Counted from the stretch's first letter, positions 21,391 through 35,410 are shown. The stretch is DNA of 64,000 nucleotides from Claviceps africana (GCA_018360145.1 SRPY01000095.1:1-64000); one strand, 5' to 3'. The notes: a model not told the origin generated them from the letters alone. Translations and numbers: made by a program.

Positions 21391-24136
21391 TATATATATT
21401 AAAGTTTATTTATTATAATACTTTTATTTTTTTTAATATCTTTAACTTTAAATTATTTAATTAATTTAATAACTTACTATTAAAACTATTTTTAATTATT
21501 TTAATAGTATAGTTATAGTTATAGCACTTTTATAATACCTTTAATTTATTAAAGTATATAGCCTCCTTATATATATTATTCTCTCTTTTCTTTAAGATTT
21601 TATAAATAATAGTTTTACTTAAGTAAATATTTTTAAAAGCTAAATATAAGGAATTAAGTTAATAAAAGGCACTTTTAAGGTACTTTTTAAACTACTTAAT
21701 ATTATTAAATATAAGGCTTTATTTTTAAAAGGGATTATATTATATTTAATTAAATTTATAAAACTATAATAATAAAATAAGTAAAAGATAATTTAAATAC
21801 TATTAATTATTTAATTATAAAGGCCATAATATCTTTAAATATCTATAGTATAAAGCTACTTTAAATTTTATTTTATAGCTTATTAATTTAAAGCTAATTA
21901 TTAATAAAAATATTAAATATAGTATTAATACTATAAAAAAGCTTTTTAGATATTAAATAGTTATTAAACTATCAATCTCTTTACTTTTTAAAGGGACTTA
22001 AGCTATAAATTAATTAATTATATTTAATATAATAAAATTTTTATTTATTATAATAAATATTATATTTATTTCTTTTATTTTTTAAAGTTTTATTTTATTT
22101 CTCATAGTTTTTATATATAATATTATTAAAATAAATAACCTTCTTTAGTTTATTAAATTCTTTTAAAAGCTAATTAATTTCTATAATTTTACTTTACTAT
22201 AAATAAAAGCTTTTAATTAATTATTTTAATTATTTTTCTTTTTTATATTTAATAATATTATTTTTAAAAAATAGGTTTTCTTTTTTTTAACTTTTTAATT
22301 AAAAATATTTTTTTTATTTAAGTTTTTTTTAAATTTGTATCAATTAAATCTTTATTAATTAAATCTTTTACTTTATTTAATCTATTTTCTTTTAATAAAG
22401 TTAAAAGTATTAAAAATATTAAGCTTAAAGCCTTTATAAAGCTATTTAAAAAAACTATTAATAAGTAAAATACCTTTATAAATCTTTAAAGTAAATTTAA
22501 TATTAGCTAATTTAATAGTAAAAATATAGCTAACTTTTTTAAAAACTTTAAAGTTAAAATATAAACTTTAAAGATTATAAAGGAAAATTAATATTAAAAG
22601 TTTAAAAAAAAGGTTAACTTAAGTCTTTATATTAATATTAAGCTTTTTATAATTATATATACTTAAAAGAAAGCTAAAAAAAGGTTTATAATTTAGTTTT
22701 AAACTATATTTTAAAAGTAAATTAAAAATATTATTTATTAATTTAAAAAAATGAATATAAAATAACTTTAAATTTATTTTAAAACTTACTTTTAACTTTA
22801 AAAATATAGAGCTATTATAATTAAAGCCTTTTTTAAAGATTAAAAGCTATTATTTTTATAATTTATCAATATATATAAAGCTATTTTTAATAAATTTATT
22901 ATTAGCTTTATAAATAAATAAAATATAAAATATAAAACATTTATTAAAAGTAAGTATAAAGTATTATAAAAAAACTAAATAAATATCTTATATTATACCT
23001 GTAATTGAAGAACTATAATTTAATTTATAAAATAATAGTTTATTATAAGGCTAAACTATTTAATTATTATAAAAAAAGCTAATTTATTTTTACTTAAAGA
23101 ACTAATATCTTTATAAAAAACCTTACTATATTTTAATTAAAAACTATCAATTTCTTTTAATAAAGTATTATCAAAAATATAATTTATAAAAAATAAATTA
23201 ATAGCTTAATAAAGAAAATAAAAAAATTATAAATAGCTATACTTTATAATTAAAGTAATTTATTTAATCTTTTAAAGTATATTAAAAAGAAGCTTTATTT
23301 ATAGCCTTAGCTATTATAAAATTTAATATAAATTAAGGACTTAAAGAAAATTAAAAATATTTAAATAAATACCTTTAAAAGTAATAAAAAATAAAGCTTT
23401 ATATATTATTTTTTTTGTAATGAAAAAAATACTATTTAAATAAATATAAATACTTATATTATAATTAGAAAATTAACTTTATTTAATATAACTTTTAAGC
23501 TTAAATTTTTATTATTAATAATAGTTTTATAAAATATTAAATTTTATTAATTTTATATAAATTATTTTTATAGTTAAAAAGCTATATATATAAACTTATA
23601 GTCTTTTAAATATAATACTTTAAAGACTATATAATTAAATATTTTCTTTTTAAAGTTAAAAGCTTTAATAAAGGTATTAAAGAATATTAAAGAATATTAA
23701 TTAATAAAAAAAAATATTTTAAAATATTATTAAAAGGCTTAACCTTTTTATATATTATTTAAAAAAGTAAAGGCTAATTACTATAAAGATTTTAACTAAA
23801 GATAAATTACTTTAAATAAATATAAATATATTATAAAGGTAAAGTAAATTAAGCTTAAAAAGTAAATCTTTAAAATTAATAGCTATTATTAATATAAATA
23901 CTTTAAAAAAAGCTTATATTAAAGAACTTATTAATAGATTAACTATAAAGAAATACTTTATATTTATTATATTTAAAATCTATAATTAAAAAGGTATTAT
24001 TAATTATAGAAAAAAAACCTTTATTACTAATTTATTAATTAACTTCATAAAAAAGTATTAATTAAAAAAGTAAATATAAGTTTATAAAATCTTTTTAAGC
24101 TTTTTTTATAATTAATTAAATTAATTACTAATAAAT
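21391..24136 (+). mobile_element. Ty3/gypsy-like retrotransposon, left part (gag side, inferred)
   Basis: This is extremely AT-rich sequence made contiguous with 30708-35216 by the target duplication of A copy 3. Since that right part encodes gypsy reverse transcriptase and integrase in plus orientation, this part should hold gag and perhaps protease. Lysine/phenylalanine-rich translations are seen, but no zinc knuckle or protease motif is clear, so assignment rests on position only. Confidence 0.45.
24125..24136. repeat. Target-site duplication of LINE A copy 3, left
   Basis: TTACTAATAAAT abuts the 3' tail (minus strand) of A copy 3 and is repeated at 30696-30707 beyond its 5' box. Confidence 0.85.
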
Positions 24137-27100
24137 TTTTATTTATTTACGCTAGCTAGGCTTTAGCCTAGTATCTAGTACCTCTACTACTTAATCTATA
24201 TAGAAAAAACCTTAGAGTAGGGAGGAAAACCTATATACCACTATAGGGTATCTGCCTTAAGGCTAGTATAGTCTTAAGTAAGTACTAATTATAAGAGTTA
24301 GTATATAGCTAGCTTATTTTAGCTAGCGTTACTAAAGAGTGTATAGTATAAATAGCGTTATTAAAATAGTATAGTAAAGGGTTAAAAAGCTAGTAATAGT
24401 AGTGTAATATAATATTAAAAGGGGGAGATATATTGCCTTTAGTGCCTAGGTTAGGGTCTAACTTAGTGCTGCTTTATGTTTAATTAGTCGCTACTTTATT
24501 ATTAAGAATTAACTACTAGCTTCTATAGAGGTCTATATAATGCTATAAAGACCACGCAGTCTGGCTACCAGCTGCCCGCTGGTCGCTAGGGGGGGGGGGG
24601 GTCTTTTAGCTATAAAAAGGGCTCCCCCTGCCCTACTTAATATCTTCTCTTTCTTCTTCCTTTATTATTAGAAATTATAAATATCCCTCTCCCCCCTTAC
24701 TATAGTAATTTTATATTAATACTAATTTTACTTTAATTATACTATATTAAAGAAAATACTACTAAATTTAACTATTAAAAAAGGTATAAATAGCTATCCC
24801 TTTTTTTAATTTAATACTATAGTTAATTTACACTTAACTTAAGGTATTATATAACCTCTTTTACTTACCTTATTTAATTAAAGTAAAAGATATTAAAAAA
24901 TAGTATTATAATTTATTTAATAAATACCTATATTAGTACTAACCTAATTTTAATATTAATCTATTATATTTTTAACTAAGTAATAGTAATATTTATTTTA
25001 AGTATTTAAAGTAAAAAAAGGTTTATAAAAAGGTAAGTCTTTATTTAACTTAATTTTAATATAGTATTTAATTAATACTATAGATTAATTTAAATATTAT
25101 AGCCTATAAAGAGGCTATTAAAAAAGTAATAAATATATAGAATCTCTATACCTTTAATAAAGCTATTAATATAAGTTTACTTTAAATCTATATTAGCGTT
25201 GCTATAGTGGTAATAGTATATATAAAATAATAAATATAAAGCTATTTAAAATATAGTAATATATTTTATATAGTAATATAATAAAAAAGCAAAGGGGAAA
25301 TAGAGTAAAGATAAGTTAGCTTTATTTTAAAATAAAATAATACTATAAATATAGTATATTATTAATACTTTAAAGAAATAAAATAAAATTTTATAGAAGA
25401 TATATAGCTTTACTATAAAATTAATTTAAAACTAATATAGAGAAAGGGAGGGTAATAATAGAGAGATAGAGATAGAGGTAAATAGTATAGGTAAAGTAAA
25501 GTAATAGTAGGTATAAAGTAAGGCTAGTATAAGAATATAGCCTTTAGTTTTTTTTTTTATTTTTAAAAAAATAAATAAAGATAGTGGTTTAGTTTTATAA
25601 TATATCTAGCTTAGCTTTACATTAGGTCTAGCCTTAGTATATACTTCTATTATATAGTAGCTATCTCTTTCTTTTTAAAAAGCATCTTTCCTCTTTAAAG
25701 CTATATTATAGTCTTTTTTTTTCTTTAAAGCCTTACTTTTTAGCTATATCTTTTCTCTTTAAAGCTGTATAGAGATATATAGCAGTTATAGTATAATATT
25801 AAAGAGGCTTTACTTCCTTAGTAGTTTTAGTTCTATTGCCTTTATAAGCAGTATATTAAGGTAAATTAAGGTAGTCTTTATATATTAATAAGCTATTTTA
25901 TAAAGGATATAGCTAGTTTATTAAAGTTAAGTATAATATATATATTATAGTAGTTATAAAGTAGAAATAGCTTAGTATTAATTAGTTATATATAATTATA
26001 AACTAAGTATAATAGTAAAAGGTAATAGTAGTCTTTAAAGTTAGTTTAATAGTAGTAAATTAGTAAATCTATATTAAATATATATTAAAAAAAGAGAAAG
26101 GAGTTAAAGCTAATCTTTTTTATATATATTTATATTAAAGTAGTAGATTTATACTTAGCTAGCTCTTTATAAAGCTAAATAACTTTTAAAGTAAATGTAA
26201 ATTAAGGCTTATATTTAGCTACTATATATTTTAGTTAAGTCTAATATACTTCTGCTATAGTTTATTTATAGTATTAATAATTCTTTTATTTAAAGGCTAA
26301 AGCCTTTATTAGTAAAGGCTTTATAAGGTAGTTATATAAATAGAATATAAATAATATATATTTAGGGCGGTTATTTATATAAAGTAGTTAGCCTTAGTAC
26401 TAGTAATAGTAGCGGTAAAGTTAGCTTACTACTATTATATAAATAGTGTATATTTTATTTACTATACTATTACTTTTAATTCTTTTATAAAAGCTAAGGG
26501 ACTAAAAGTTTAAATATAGGTTAATTAAAGTAATTACTACTTTAGTTTTAATAAAGAACTAAAGTATAGCTTTAAATATATTAATAACTACTTTAAGATA
26601 TTTTAACTATTTAATAATAAATACCTTAGTAATACCTTTTACTTTACTATTTATTTTTATAGAGGTATAGTATAAAGCTATATTATATATAATTATACTT
26701 TAAATTATTTATATATAAAGGAGGTAGGTATTACTAAGTAAGTAGCTTTAAGTAAATATTATTAGCACTATAAATATAAGTTATTACTACTTTAATTTTA
26801 CTTTAACTTTTTTTTAATATATTTATTAATATAGTTTTTAGTAGATCTAAACCTTAAGGAACTAAGCTAACTAAATAAGCTATATTATAGCGGTGTTAAG
26901 TTAGATTAATATTATAATTACTATATACTTTTAAGTAAAATAAATTAGTTTACTTTTCTAAAGGTAGAAATTAAAGCTAAACTTAAAGGACTACTTTTAA
27001 TATATATTCTATATATTTTTAAGTTATTTCTATATCTCTTTTACTATATATTTATAAATAAGGATATTTATATTATTAAAGAAGCTTAAAATTAATATAG

Positions 27101-30100
27101 ATTATATAATTTAAAGCTTTTAATATAAAGGTATTATATTAAGTAAGAAAAGGATAGAGGAGATTAGTAACCTTTATAGAACCTTAATAATAATAAATAA
27201 GGCTTTTATTAATTAGTTATTAAAGAAAAGGTAGGTAATATAGTTAATAATAAAAGCTTAAGTCTATACTACTATTTAAGTAAATATATTAAAAGTTAGA
27301 AAAATATAAAAGAGATAGTAGTAGTAAATAGTACTAAAGGCTATAAATATATTAAGTTAAAGTAATAATATAATTCCGCTATAGTACTACGCTATCTTTA
27401 TTAATTTTATAAGTATATTAAGGGCGACTTCTATAGAGTAATTAGCTTTATTCCTTATTTAAAGATCTAAAAGCACGCCTCCTAACTTAGCTATAATAAT
27501 AAGCTAGGCTACTATTACTACTTTTAATACTTTATTTACTATATTTAAGAGAGAGATTAAGCACTATACCTTAGTTTATTATTATTTAGCTAGTGTTTTT
27601 TCTAATTAATAAAAGATAATAACTTTTACCTTTTAATATAGTTCTAAGTAGTATTTAATATAGTAATACTTATTTAGTAAGTAAGCTAATGTTTTTATAA
27701 AAGGTTTTCTATAGGCTTTAAAAAATTTAATTAAAAGGTTATTAATACTTAGTACTTTTTAATTAATAAAGCTTTTAATAATTTTATAGACTTTATTAAT
27801 ATTAAAGGGGTCTTTTAGTAGAAAAATAGTATTATTAAGCTAGGTATTAAGGTTATTAAAGATATTAATAATTTAAGCTATAAAAAAAAGAAAGAAGTAT
27901 TCTATAAAGGTAGTAGCTTTATTTTAATAAAAGGAGGTAATAATAGTGTTTAAGCTATTCTTTTAAAGGAGATTAAATATCTACTATTATTTTAAAAGGA
28001 GTTTACTTTAAAGCTATACTTAATATTTAAGTTTCTAAAGGTTACCTTAATAAATAGAAGTAGTATATACTATAGCCTGCTAAAAGCTATATTATTTATT
28101 ATAAATAACTTAGGATTATATTTAAGCTACCTTAAATATAAGTCGCTAGTTAGCTTTAGTTTATAATAACTGCTAATATTATAGCGTTTATTTTATATTC
28201 TATATTACTTACTTTATTTTATAGTTCTACTATAAATTTAGTTTAAAGCTGCCTTAAAGTCTATATAAAACTGCTACCTATACTATTATTTAAAGCTTAC
28301 CTATAATCTATTTAATGTATATATTAATCTCTAATAGCGTTAAAAGTAGAATATTAATATAGTTAGTTTAAAGCTATATTACTGCCTTAGCTATAATTAA
28401 TTTCTAATTTATTTTTAACTACTTAAATATATAGCTATAGCTAAGCCTTTTATCTTTATTAGTATTAACTTATATAAATTATAAAATATAGTTAAACTTA
28501 GTAAGGTTAAGGCCTTTTAAGTATTTAATAGTTATATTAAAGATAGCTTAAATATAGTTAATAATACTACTATATTTACTATAAAAGAACTATATAACCT
28601 CTCTTTATAATATAGTAAGTTTAAATTACTATTACTTTACTATTAATAAAAAGAGTTTACTATTTAATAATATTTAGCTATAGTAGTTTTATAAAGAGTA
28701 GTATTAATTAAAGTTACTTATAAATATACTTTAAGGTTATAGTATAGCTGCTATAAATTTAATAAAGGGTATAGCTTAACTTAATTTATATATTAAGGAG
28801 TATATTAAGTAAATATTATAGCTTAATATATTAATTATATATTAGTTAGTGCTGCTTTAAGTTCACTATAACTTAGCTTTATATTAATAGTAAATATATA
28901 ATATAGTTTATCCTCCTTAAGTAATAAATTAGTAATAGCTAAAGCTTAGGTTAAAGGGGTGTTTAATAGATATACTTAGTTTCTATATTATAATTATATT
29001 TGTTTTAATATAGGTTTTTAGCGTTAAGTATATAAAGTAAGTTTTTTTCTATATATTTTAATATATAACCTTAATTATATATATTATAGAGACTATTAAG
29101 TTAATAGCTATATATTTAAACGTATATTAAGGATAGGTTATTAACTAAAGAAGGCCTTTGTAGTATTTTATTAAATTAATACTAGCTAAGAGTTAAATAG
29201 GTAGGTATAGGGTTAATTAATATATTTCTATAATAATGCCTTTTATAATAAAGGGTTATTAATATTTTTATAATAATTATATAAAGTAACCTTTATTTAT
29301 TTATTTTCTTTTAATATTAAAGAAGAGGTAATAAAGACCTAAGGCTAGCTTAAGTATATATTATAAATATAATACTACTGCCTATTTATAACATTATATT
29401 ATTATAACTAAGCGGGGTATTATTTTATATAGTTTATATAGCGTTCTTATATTACTTTTATTAAGGCTAGGTAGGCTAACGTTTTAGCCTTATAGCGCTT
29501 AATATTATAATAGCTATAGTGTAGAGCTATATTATAGTATACTATAATATATTTAAATTAAAAGTAGCTATAGTATTAGTAAAGGTAAAGGGTATTATTA
29601 TATAGCTTAGCTTTAAATATTTTTACTTTATAAATAATTTTAAAGTAGTATAAATAATTAGCTACCTTAATTTTATTAATTTTAATAATTAAAGGGGACT
29701 TAATAGAGGTTACTTAAGGTTTCTATATTATTACCTATACTAATTTTAATCTATTATTCTTTATAAGGTTTTATAAGATTTTATTTATTATTTAGTTCTA
29801 AAAGTAATAAATAAAGAAGCCCTTAATAATAATACTAAAAAGGTAGCGGTTAAGCGTTATATTTAGTTTAAATATAGTCTAAATTTAAATTATATTTTTA
29901 ATATAAGGTTTTACTATATTATAAAAGGTAATAATAGTATTACTACTATAGAGTTAATATACTGCTACTATAGTATTAGTTTTAGTAGTATAATTAATAA
30001 CTTTAATAATATCTTTAAGGGATTTATTTTAAATAGCTTTAAAGATAGAGAATCCTTTAATAATAGTTTTATAATAAATTTAAAGTAGTATTGCTATAGT

Positions 30101-30695
30101 AATAATATAGGTTAAAATAGTAAGTATAGTTATACCTTATACTATAATACTTATTTAATTTAGTTTTATAGTAAAGCTACTATTAATTACCTTCTTAACT
30201 ACTTTTTTAATAGTTTATTTAAGGTTTTAAATAGTTATTATATTTAAAGAAGGGAGGGTAGCCTTTAAAGTAATAAATATAAAAGCTTTATATTAGCTAT
30301 ATATTATAGCTATATTATCTATATAGAGAATAATATTCTATACACTCTTTAGCATTAATACTAAAATAAGTTTTACTAATTCTTTATATTTAACCTTAAA
30401 ATAATTTAATACTAGCTTATTTATTAAAGATAATATAGATTTAATTTATAATTTTATTATAAATCTACCTTAACTTATATTAAAGTAGTATTAGCTATAG
30501 GTAAGGCTATTATAATTTTTACTATTAATATTTATTAATATTTTAGTATTTATTATATCTATACTTTAATATTAATACACTATTAAAGAGGGGGGTAAAT
30601 AAATATAAGGAATCTTTTTCTACACTTTTTAAGCGGTTTAGAGTTAATTCTGCGTTGCTATAGCGGTGCGGGCGAAATCGCGAAAAAGTTTTTCT
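24137..30695 (-). mobile_element. LINE family A, copy 3 (full length, about 6.56 kb)
   Basis: This complete minus-strand A element has a 12-bp target duplication. The 5' box lies at 30645-30690 and the zinc-knuckle region of ORF1 near 29500-29600. The reverse transcriptase core lies at 27362-27072, with the same 270-base spacing as the other copies and an L-S-F-F-N-N-type remnant. The 3' end is TAAA-type with GCTAGC near 24145. It is about 600 bases longer than copy 2, mostly through extra sequence at about 24770-25590 in the 3' untranslated part. A run of 13 G lies at 24589-24601. It interrupts the old gypsy-like tract. It is RIP-degraded throughout. Confidence 0.9.
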
Positions 30696-30707
30696 TTACT
30701 AATAAAT
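30696..30707. repeat. Target-site duplication of LINE A copy 3, right
   Basis: TTACTAATAAAT is identical to 24125-24136 and adjoins the 5' end of the minus-strand LINE. Confidence 0.85.
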
Positions 30708-32329
30708 ATATAATATATATAAAAGGTATTTAAAAAATTTATATTTATAATAGCTTTATAAAATTAATTAAGTTAATATAACTATATAAGTATTAGTAAA
30801 TTAAAATTAATTAATTATTTAATTATTAAATCTTTAATTAAGTAACTTAAATAATAATAAAATTAATTAAATAAAGAGAAACTAAAGAATTTAAAGTAAG
30901 TAATAGTTTTAGCTTATAATTAATAATAAAGTTTACTATTAAAATTAATATAGCTATTTAAGTAACTTTATAATAAAGGTTAAAATTAAATTTGAAATAA
31001 AAAACTCTTAAAATAAACCCCTTTATTTTAAATAAAGGATTATTTAATTAAATAAATAGTAATTGAATTAATATAAACTTAAGTACTTTAAAGTTTTATA
31101 ATATAATTTATTTAAGTATAATAATTAGCTATTTTTAGAAATTACTTTATTTATAAATATAATTAAAGGATTTTAAAAGCTCTCTTTTAAAAGCTTTATT
31201 TAATATAGAATTATAAAGTAATTTTATTATTAAAAAGACTATATAAAAGATAGAACTTACTATTTATTTAATAAAAACTAAAGCTAATAATATATTATAT
31301 ATAAATAATACTATTAATTTATTAAGTAAGGTTTAAACTAAGCTTTATTTAAAAAATATATAAATATTTCTATATTTCTATATAGCGCTTAATATAGTCT
31401 TAATTTGTATTATTTTAAATATATCTTTTATATATTAAATATAAGGTTTTTTTAACTATAATTATAGTTTTAATAAAATAAATATTTAATATAATTTTAA
31501 ATATATTATAGTTATTATATAAGTTATAAATTAAATTTAATTAAATTTAATTAATACTAAAAAATATGTTATATAAATCAATATATTATTTATTTAAAAG
31601 AAAAAAAAACTAATTAAATTAGCTATAAATGATTAAATAAATAAAATTAAAAGGGAGTTTAAATTAAAGTTAAATAAGATTTTAATACTTATTATATTAT
31701 TAAAAGTATAGTAGGTTATTAATTTTATCTTTACTTTTACTATTAATTAATAGGTTTAATAACTTAATATAATAGCTAAGGAAATTTAACTATAATAATT
31801 AATAGAAGTATTTAATTTTAATGTAAACACCCTTTATAAATATATTAATATAAAAGTATACCCTTTTAATAATATCTCTTTTAATAAATTTATTTTTAAT
31901 AGTAATCTTTAATAAAAAATAAAGAAGTAAAATAAAGTTAAAAAGTATTTTAATATTAATAAAAAATATAAAGACTTTATTATAAAAAGGTTTTTTAAAT
32001 ATTTATAAAGGTTTTAATTAACTTAAAAAAGACTTAATTAAATATTTATAGAAGTTAAAAAATATTTTATTTTTTTAAAAGTAAATATTTTTAAAGAGAT
32101 CTTTAATAACTATAAAGCTACTTTAAAGTAAAATCTATTTAAAATCAAAAAAGTTAACCTTTTTATTATATTATTATAAACTATTAAAGTTATTAAATAT
32201 AAGGTATAGTAAGTAAAGTTTATGTTAATTTCTTCAAAACTTTAAAAGAAGTTTATTAAATTATTAAAATAAAAAGTTAAATATAAATTAATAAAAAAAG
32301 GTTATAGTTTTTATAAAAACCTATTTTTT

Positions 32330-32690
32330 TTAATTACAAAGAAAAATAAAGGAATTAAATTTAATTTATCGATGATATAGTATCGTAGTATTATAATTAA
32401 AGATATTAATATCTTTAAAGGTATAGAAACCTTTAATAAAGAATTTATAATATATATAATTCTTTATATTATTAACTTCCTTTTAAAGTATAATTAAATT
32501 AACTTAATAATTATAAGTTATAATTTTATAACTATTATAATATTAATTAAGCTTTTAAGGCTTTATAAACTACCTCAAAGGGCTATTAATTTAATTATTT
32601 AGTTTTACTATATTATAAAATATATTCTTTATAATTTAATACCTTATATTTATATACCCTTTTTTAATAATATTACTATTAAGGAACTTA
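32330..32690 (+). pseudogene. Gypsy reverse transcriptase remnant
   Basis: One frame (phase of 32336) reads T-K-K-N-K-G-I-K-F, then Y-R-S-I-I-I-K-D, then L-L-R-L-Y-K-L-P-Q-R-A-I-N at 32555-32590, then P-F-F-N-N-I at 32657-32674. The last two match the gypsy motifs L-P-Q-G-A-T-N and P-F-L-D-D-I of fungal Metaviridae-type elements, with G, T and D changed in the RIP direction (GGN to AGN, ACN to ATN, GAC/GAT to AAC/AAT). Both catalytic aspartates read as asparagine and stops interrupt the frame, so it is inactive. Confidence 0.85.
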
Positions 32691-33840
32691 CTATAGTTTA
32701 TAATAATAATATAATTATTTTAAGTGTTTATAGATATATAATAAAGTATTTAATTAATTTAAATAATTTTTTATTAAACTTTAAGCTTATTAAATATATT
32801 ACTTTTACTATTAAAAGTAAGTTTTATTAACTTACTACTATTATTATGAAGTATATTTATAAAATATATAATAGAAAATCTATAAAAGTAAAGGTTATTA
32901 AGCTTTAAAAATAAAGTTACTATTTCTTTATAAAAAAGATATAGTTTTTTATAAAATTAACTACCTTTTATTACCTTTAGATTTCTTACTTTATAATTTT
33001 TTTTTTACTTTTAATAAATCTTTTTAAAAAAAGGTTATATTAAAACTAAAAGCTAAAATATAAAAAGATAATAAAGAAAATTATTAAAACTATTATAAAT
33101 ACCTTAAGTTTATAATTAATTAATATAAATAAAAAGAGAGAAAAAATTATCTTTATAGTTAATATTAATAATATAAAATAAAGCACTATACTTTTATAAA
33201 TATATAAAAAAAGCACTACTTTATATACTTTAAAAGTAATATATAAAATAATATAAAGAGAAAGTATAATATTATTAAGTAAAAATAATATACTTTACTT
33301 TATACTTTTTAAAGACTATAAATTTACTTCTTTAAAGTCTCTTTTATTTTAAAAATAAACTTAATAGTATTTAAATATTAGCTTTAAAGTATTATTAATA
33401 ATATTTTTAATGTTATTATTACTTAATAAATTAGCTATATTATACTATATAACTTTATAGTTTAATATATCTTTAAAAAAAAATTAAGTTATAAATACTT
33501 TATTATAAAAAGGCTAAAAACTATTAAATAATTTTAATAAAGTTATTAAAGGAAATATAATAGAATTTATTAGTTTATACCTTTATATTAATATTTAAAG
33601 AAGTAAAGACTAATTATTCTACTTTTTAAAGTTAAAGTAAATTATTTTTTACTTTATAACTTTAAAGAGATTATTTAATTATATAATAAAGAAGTTTAAA
33701 AACTTTAAAAAAAAATATTAAAGTATTTCTTTAATAATGAAATTCTCTTTAAATAACTTATTAAGTTTATAAAAGAATTTATATTTATTTTTAATAATAA
33801 AAATAAGTAGCTTATAATTATTAAAGTAATTTATTTTAAA

Positions 33841-33962
33841 CTTAATTATAAAGGTATTAAAGTCATTTTTTAAGTAGCTAAACTTCACTACTATTAAAGA
33901 GATATATAAAATATAATTTAAGCTATAATTGAATACTATAAAATATAGTAAACATTTATATT
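33841..33962 (+). pseudogene. Gypsy integrase zinc-binding remnant
   Basis: The frame at 33841 reads L-N-Y-K-G-I-K-V-I-F then V-A-K-L-H-Y-Y, then E-Y-Y-K-I. This lines up with the integrase H-x3-H-x(n)-C-x2-C module (G-H-R-G-I-x-A-T-F, V-A-x-R-Y-Y-W, C-x-x-C-Q). Histidine and cysteine codons have mostly become tyrosine codons, as RIP would produce from CAT/CAC and TGT/TGC. It lies in a different phase from the RT, so indels have occurred. Confidence 0.65.
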
Positions 33963-35203
33963 ATAATACCTATAAAAACTTTTAATTTCTATTACCTTTA
34001 GTAACGTAATAAATAAGATATATATTAATACTTAATATCTTTTATTTAATTATAAATATAAATATTTTTTAAAAGCTTAATATAATTTTATAAAGTAAGT
34101 AAAAGCTAAAGCTATTTATACTATTAATATTAAAGCTATATAAAGGTTTTTTAATAAGCTTATTTATAAATTTAAATTCTTTTTATATATTATATATAAT
34201 AAAAAACTTAAAATAAAAAGAAAACTTTTAAAAGCCTTAGCTAATTTTAATATAAAAGGTATTTAAACCTTTAGCTATAATTTTAAAGCTAATACCTTTA
34301 TTAAAGTAAGTTATTAATCTTTTTTTTATATTGATTAAAATAAGTAAATTAAATAAAAAATAATTTAAATATTTAAAAAGAGTGTTATTTATAAATAAAA
34401 TTATAATTAAAGCTTTTTATAGAAAGTTTATATTTTACTTTATTTATAAATAAAAACCCCTTTTTCCTTTAAAAGTAAAATTTTTAATATAAAAAATAGT
34501 TAATTAAAATAAAGTAACTATTACTTAAAATTTATTTATAATTAAAATATATATTTTAAAATAAAAAGTAAAAGATATTAAGTTTATAGAGAGAAAAGTA
34601 TTATATTTTTAATAATTACTTACTATATAAATCAATTATAATTAAGCTACCTTTTTTTCTAAAAAATATAATTAATCAATTAAAGGTAATTTTATATTTA
34701 TTTATAATATCTATTATATAATAAATATATTAACTATATATAAGCTAACTATATAATAAAATAGCCTAATTTAAATTTATAATTAAGCATTTATTATAGA
34801 AATATATAGCCTAAAGACTTTAAATAAAATCCTTTTTAATAAAATAATTAATAAAGACTATTTTAAGAAATTTATACTTAATAAAGAAAAATAATAAATA
34901 TTATTTATAAATAAGTAGCTTTATTAGCTACCTTAATAAAGCTTTTACTCTATATAAATATATAATATACTAAATTAATCCCTTAAAGGTAATTTTAATA
35001 AAGTACTATATAATCTCTATTTATTTTAAATTATATATAATATATTTAATTAAATAGTTTTTAATAAAAATAAGTCTTTTATTTTATATAATATTTTAAA
35101 AGATAATAGTTTTAAAAATAAAGAGAAAAAGCTACCTTTATATTAATATTTATATTATTAGCTTAAAGTTTAAATTTTAACCCTTTTACTTAATTATTAA
35201 TAT

Positions 35204-35216
35204 AAATATTAAGCTT
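35204..35216. repeat. Target-site duplication of truncated LINE A, left
   Basis: AAATATTAAGCTT precedes the truncated LINE and recurs at 43874-43886 after its tail. The first few bases may overlap the TAAA tail. Confidence 0.8.
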
Positions 35217-35217
35217 C

Positions 35218-35410
35218 CTCGGCTTCTCTGACAATACAAACATCCTTGCCTACGGACGCACAGCGGAGGAGACGCGGAAACGACTTAAAGACACATAGAG
35301 TATATGTTAGGAGTGGTCCCTTAAGTCTAGCCTTAATTTCCACCTCTAAAACAGCAAACTAGTCTATTTTACTTAGAAGTGTGTAGCGATTATAACGCTA
35401 GTCTAACTTA
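35218..35410 (+). pseudogene. Best-preserved LINE A reverse transcriptase fragment
   Basis: The frame at 35218 reads L-G-F-S-D-N-T-N-I-L-A-Y-G-R-T-A-E-E-T-R, then K-D-T, and later E-W-S-L-K-S and L-N-F-H-L. This is the reverse transcriptase active-site block and thumb-side region. The codons for F-S-D-N lie at 35224-35235, and the second catalytic residue is asparagine (AAT). Stops (TAG, TAA) appear from 35296 onward at positions where a tryptophan or glutamine codon is expected. It is the key for reading the more decayed copies. Confidence 0.85.

Larger units (their letters stand above)
30708..35203 (+). mobile_element. Ty3/gypsy-like retrotransposon, pol part
   Basis: This degraded tract encodes, in order, reverse transcriptase (32330-32690) and then an integrase zinc-binding region (33841-33962). 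That RT-before-integrase order defines Ty3/gypsy rather than Ty1/copia. It is among the most AT-rich and stop-filled sequence in the window and hosts several later LINE insertions, so it is old. Protease, RNase H and the catalytic integrase core are expected between and after these but were not individually recognised. Confidence 0.75.

Noticed and set aside
24589..24601. Run of 13 G as a regulatory or telomere-like element
   Set aside because: It lies in the LINE A 3' untranslated segment, where copy 2 has two shorter C-runs at the same place, so it is a homopolymer expansion.
21138..35216. LINE B at 17520-21137 continuing directly into the LINE A piece at 35217 as one hybrid element
   Set aside because: The two break at nearly the same RT codon, but the 35217 piece has its own 13-bp target duplication with its tail at 43873, so it is an independent truncated insertion.
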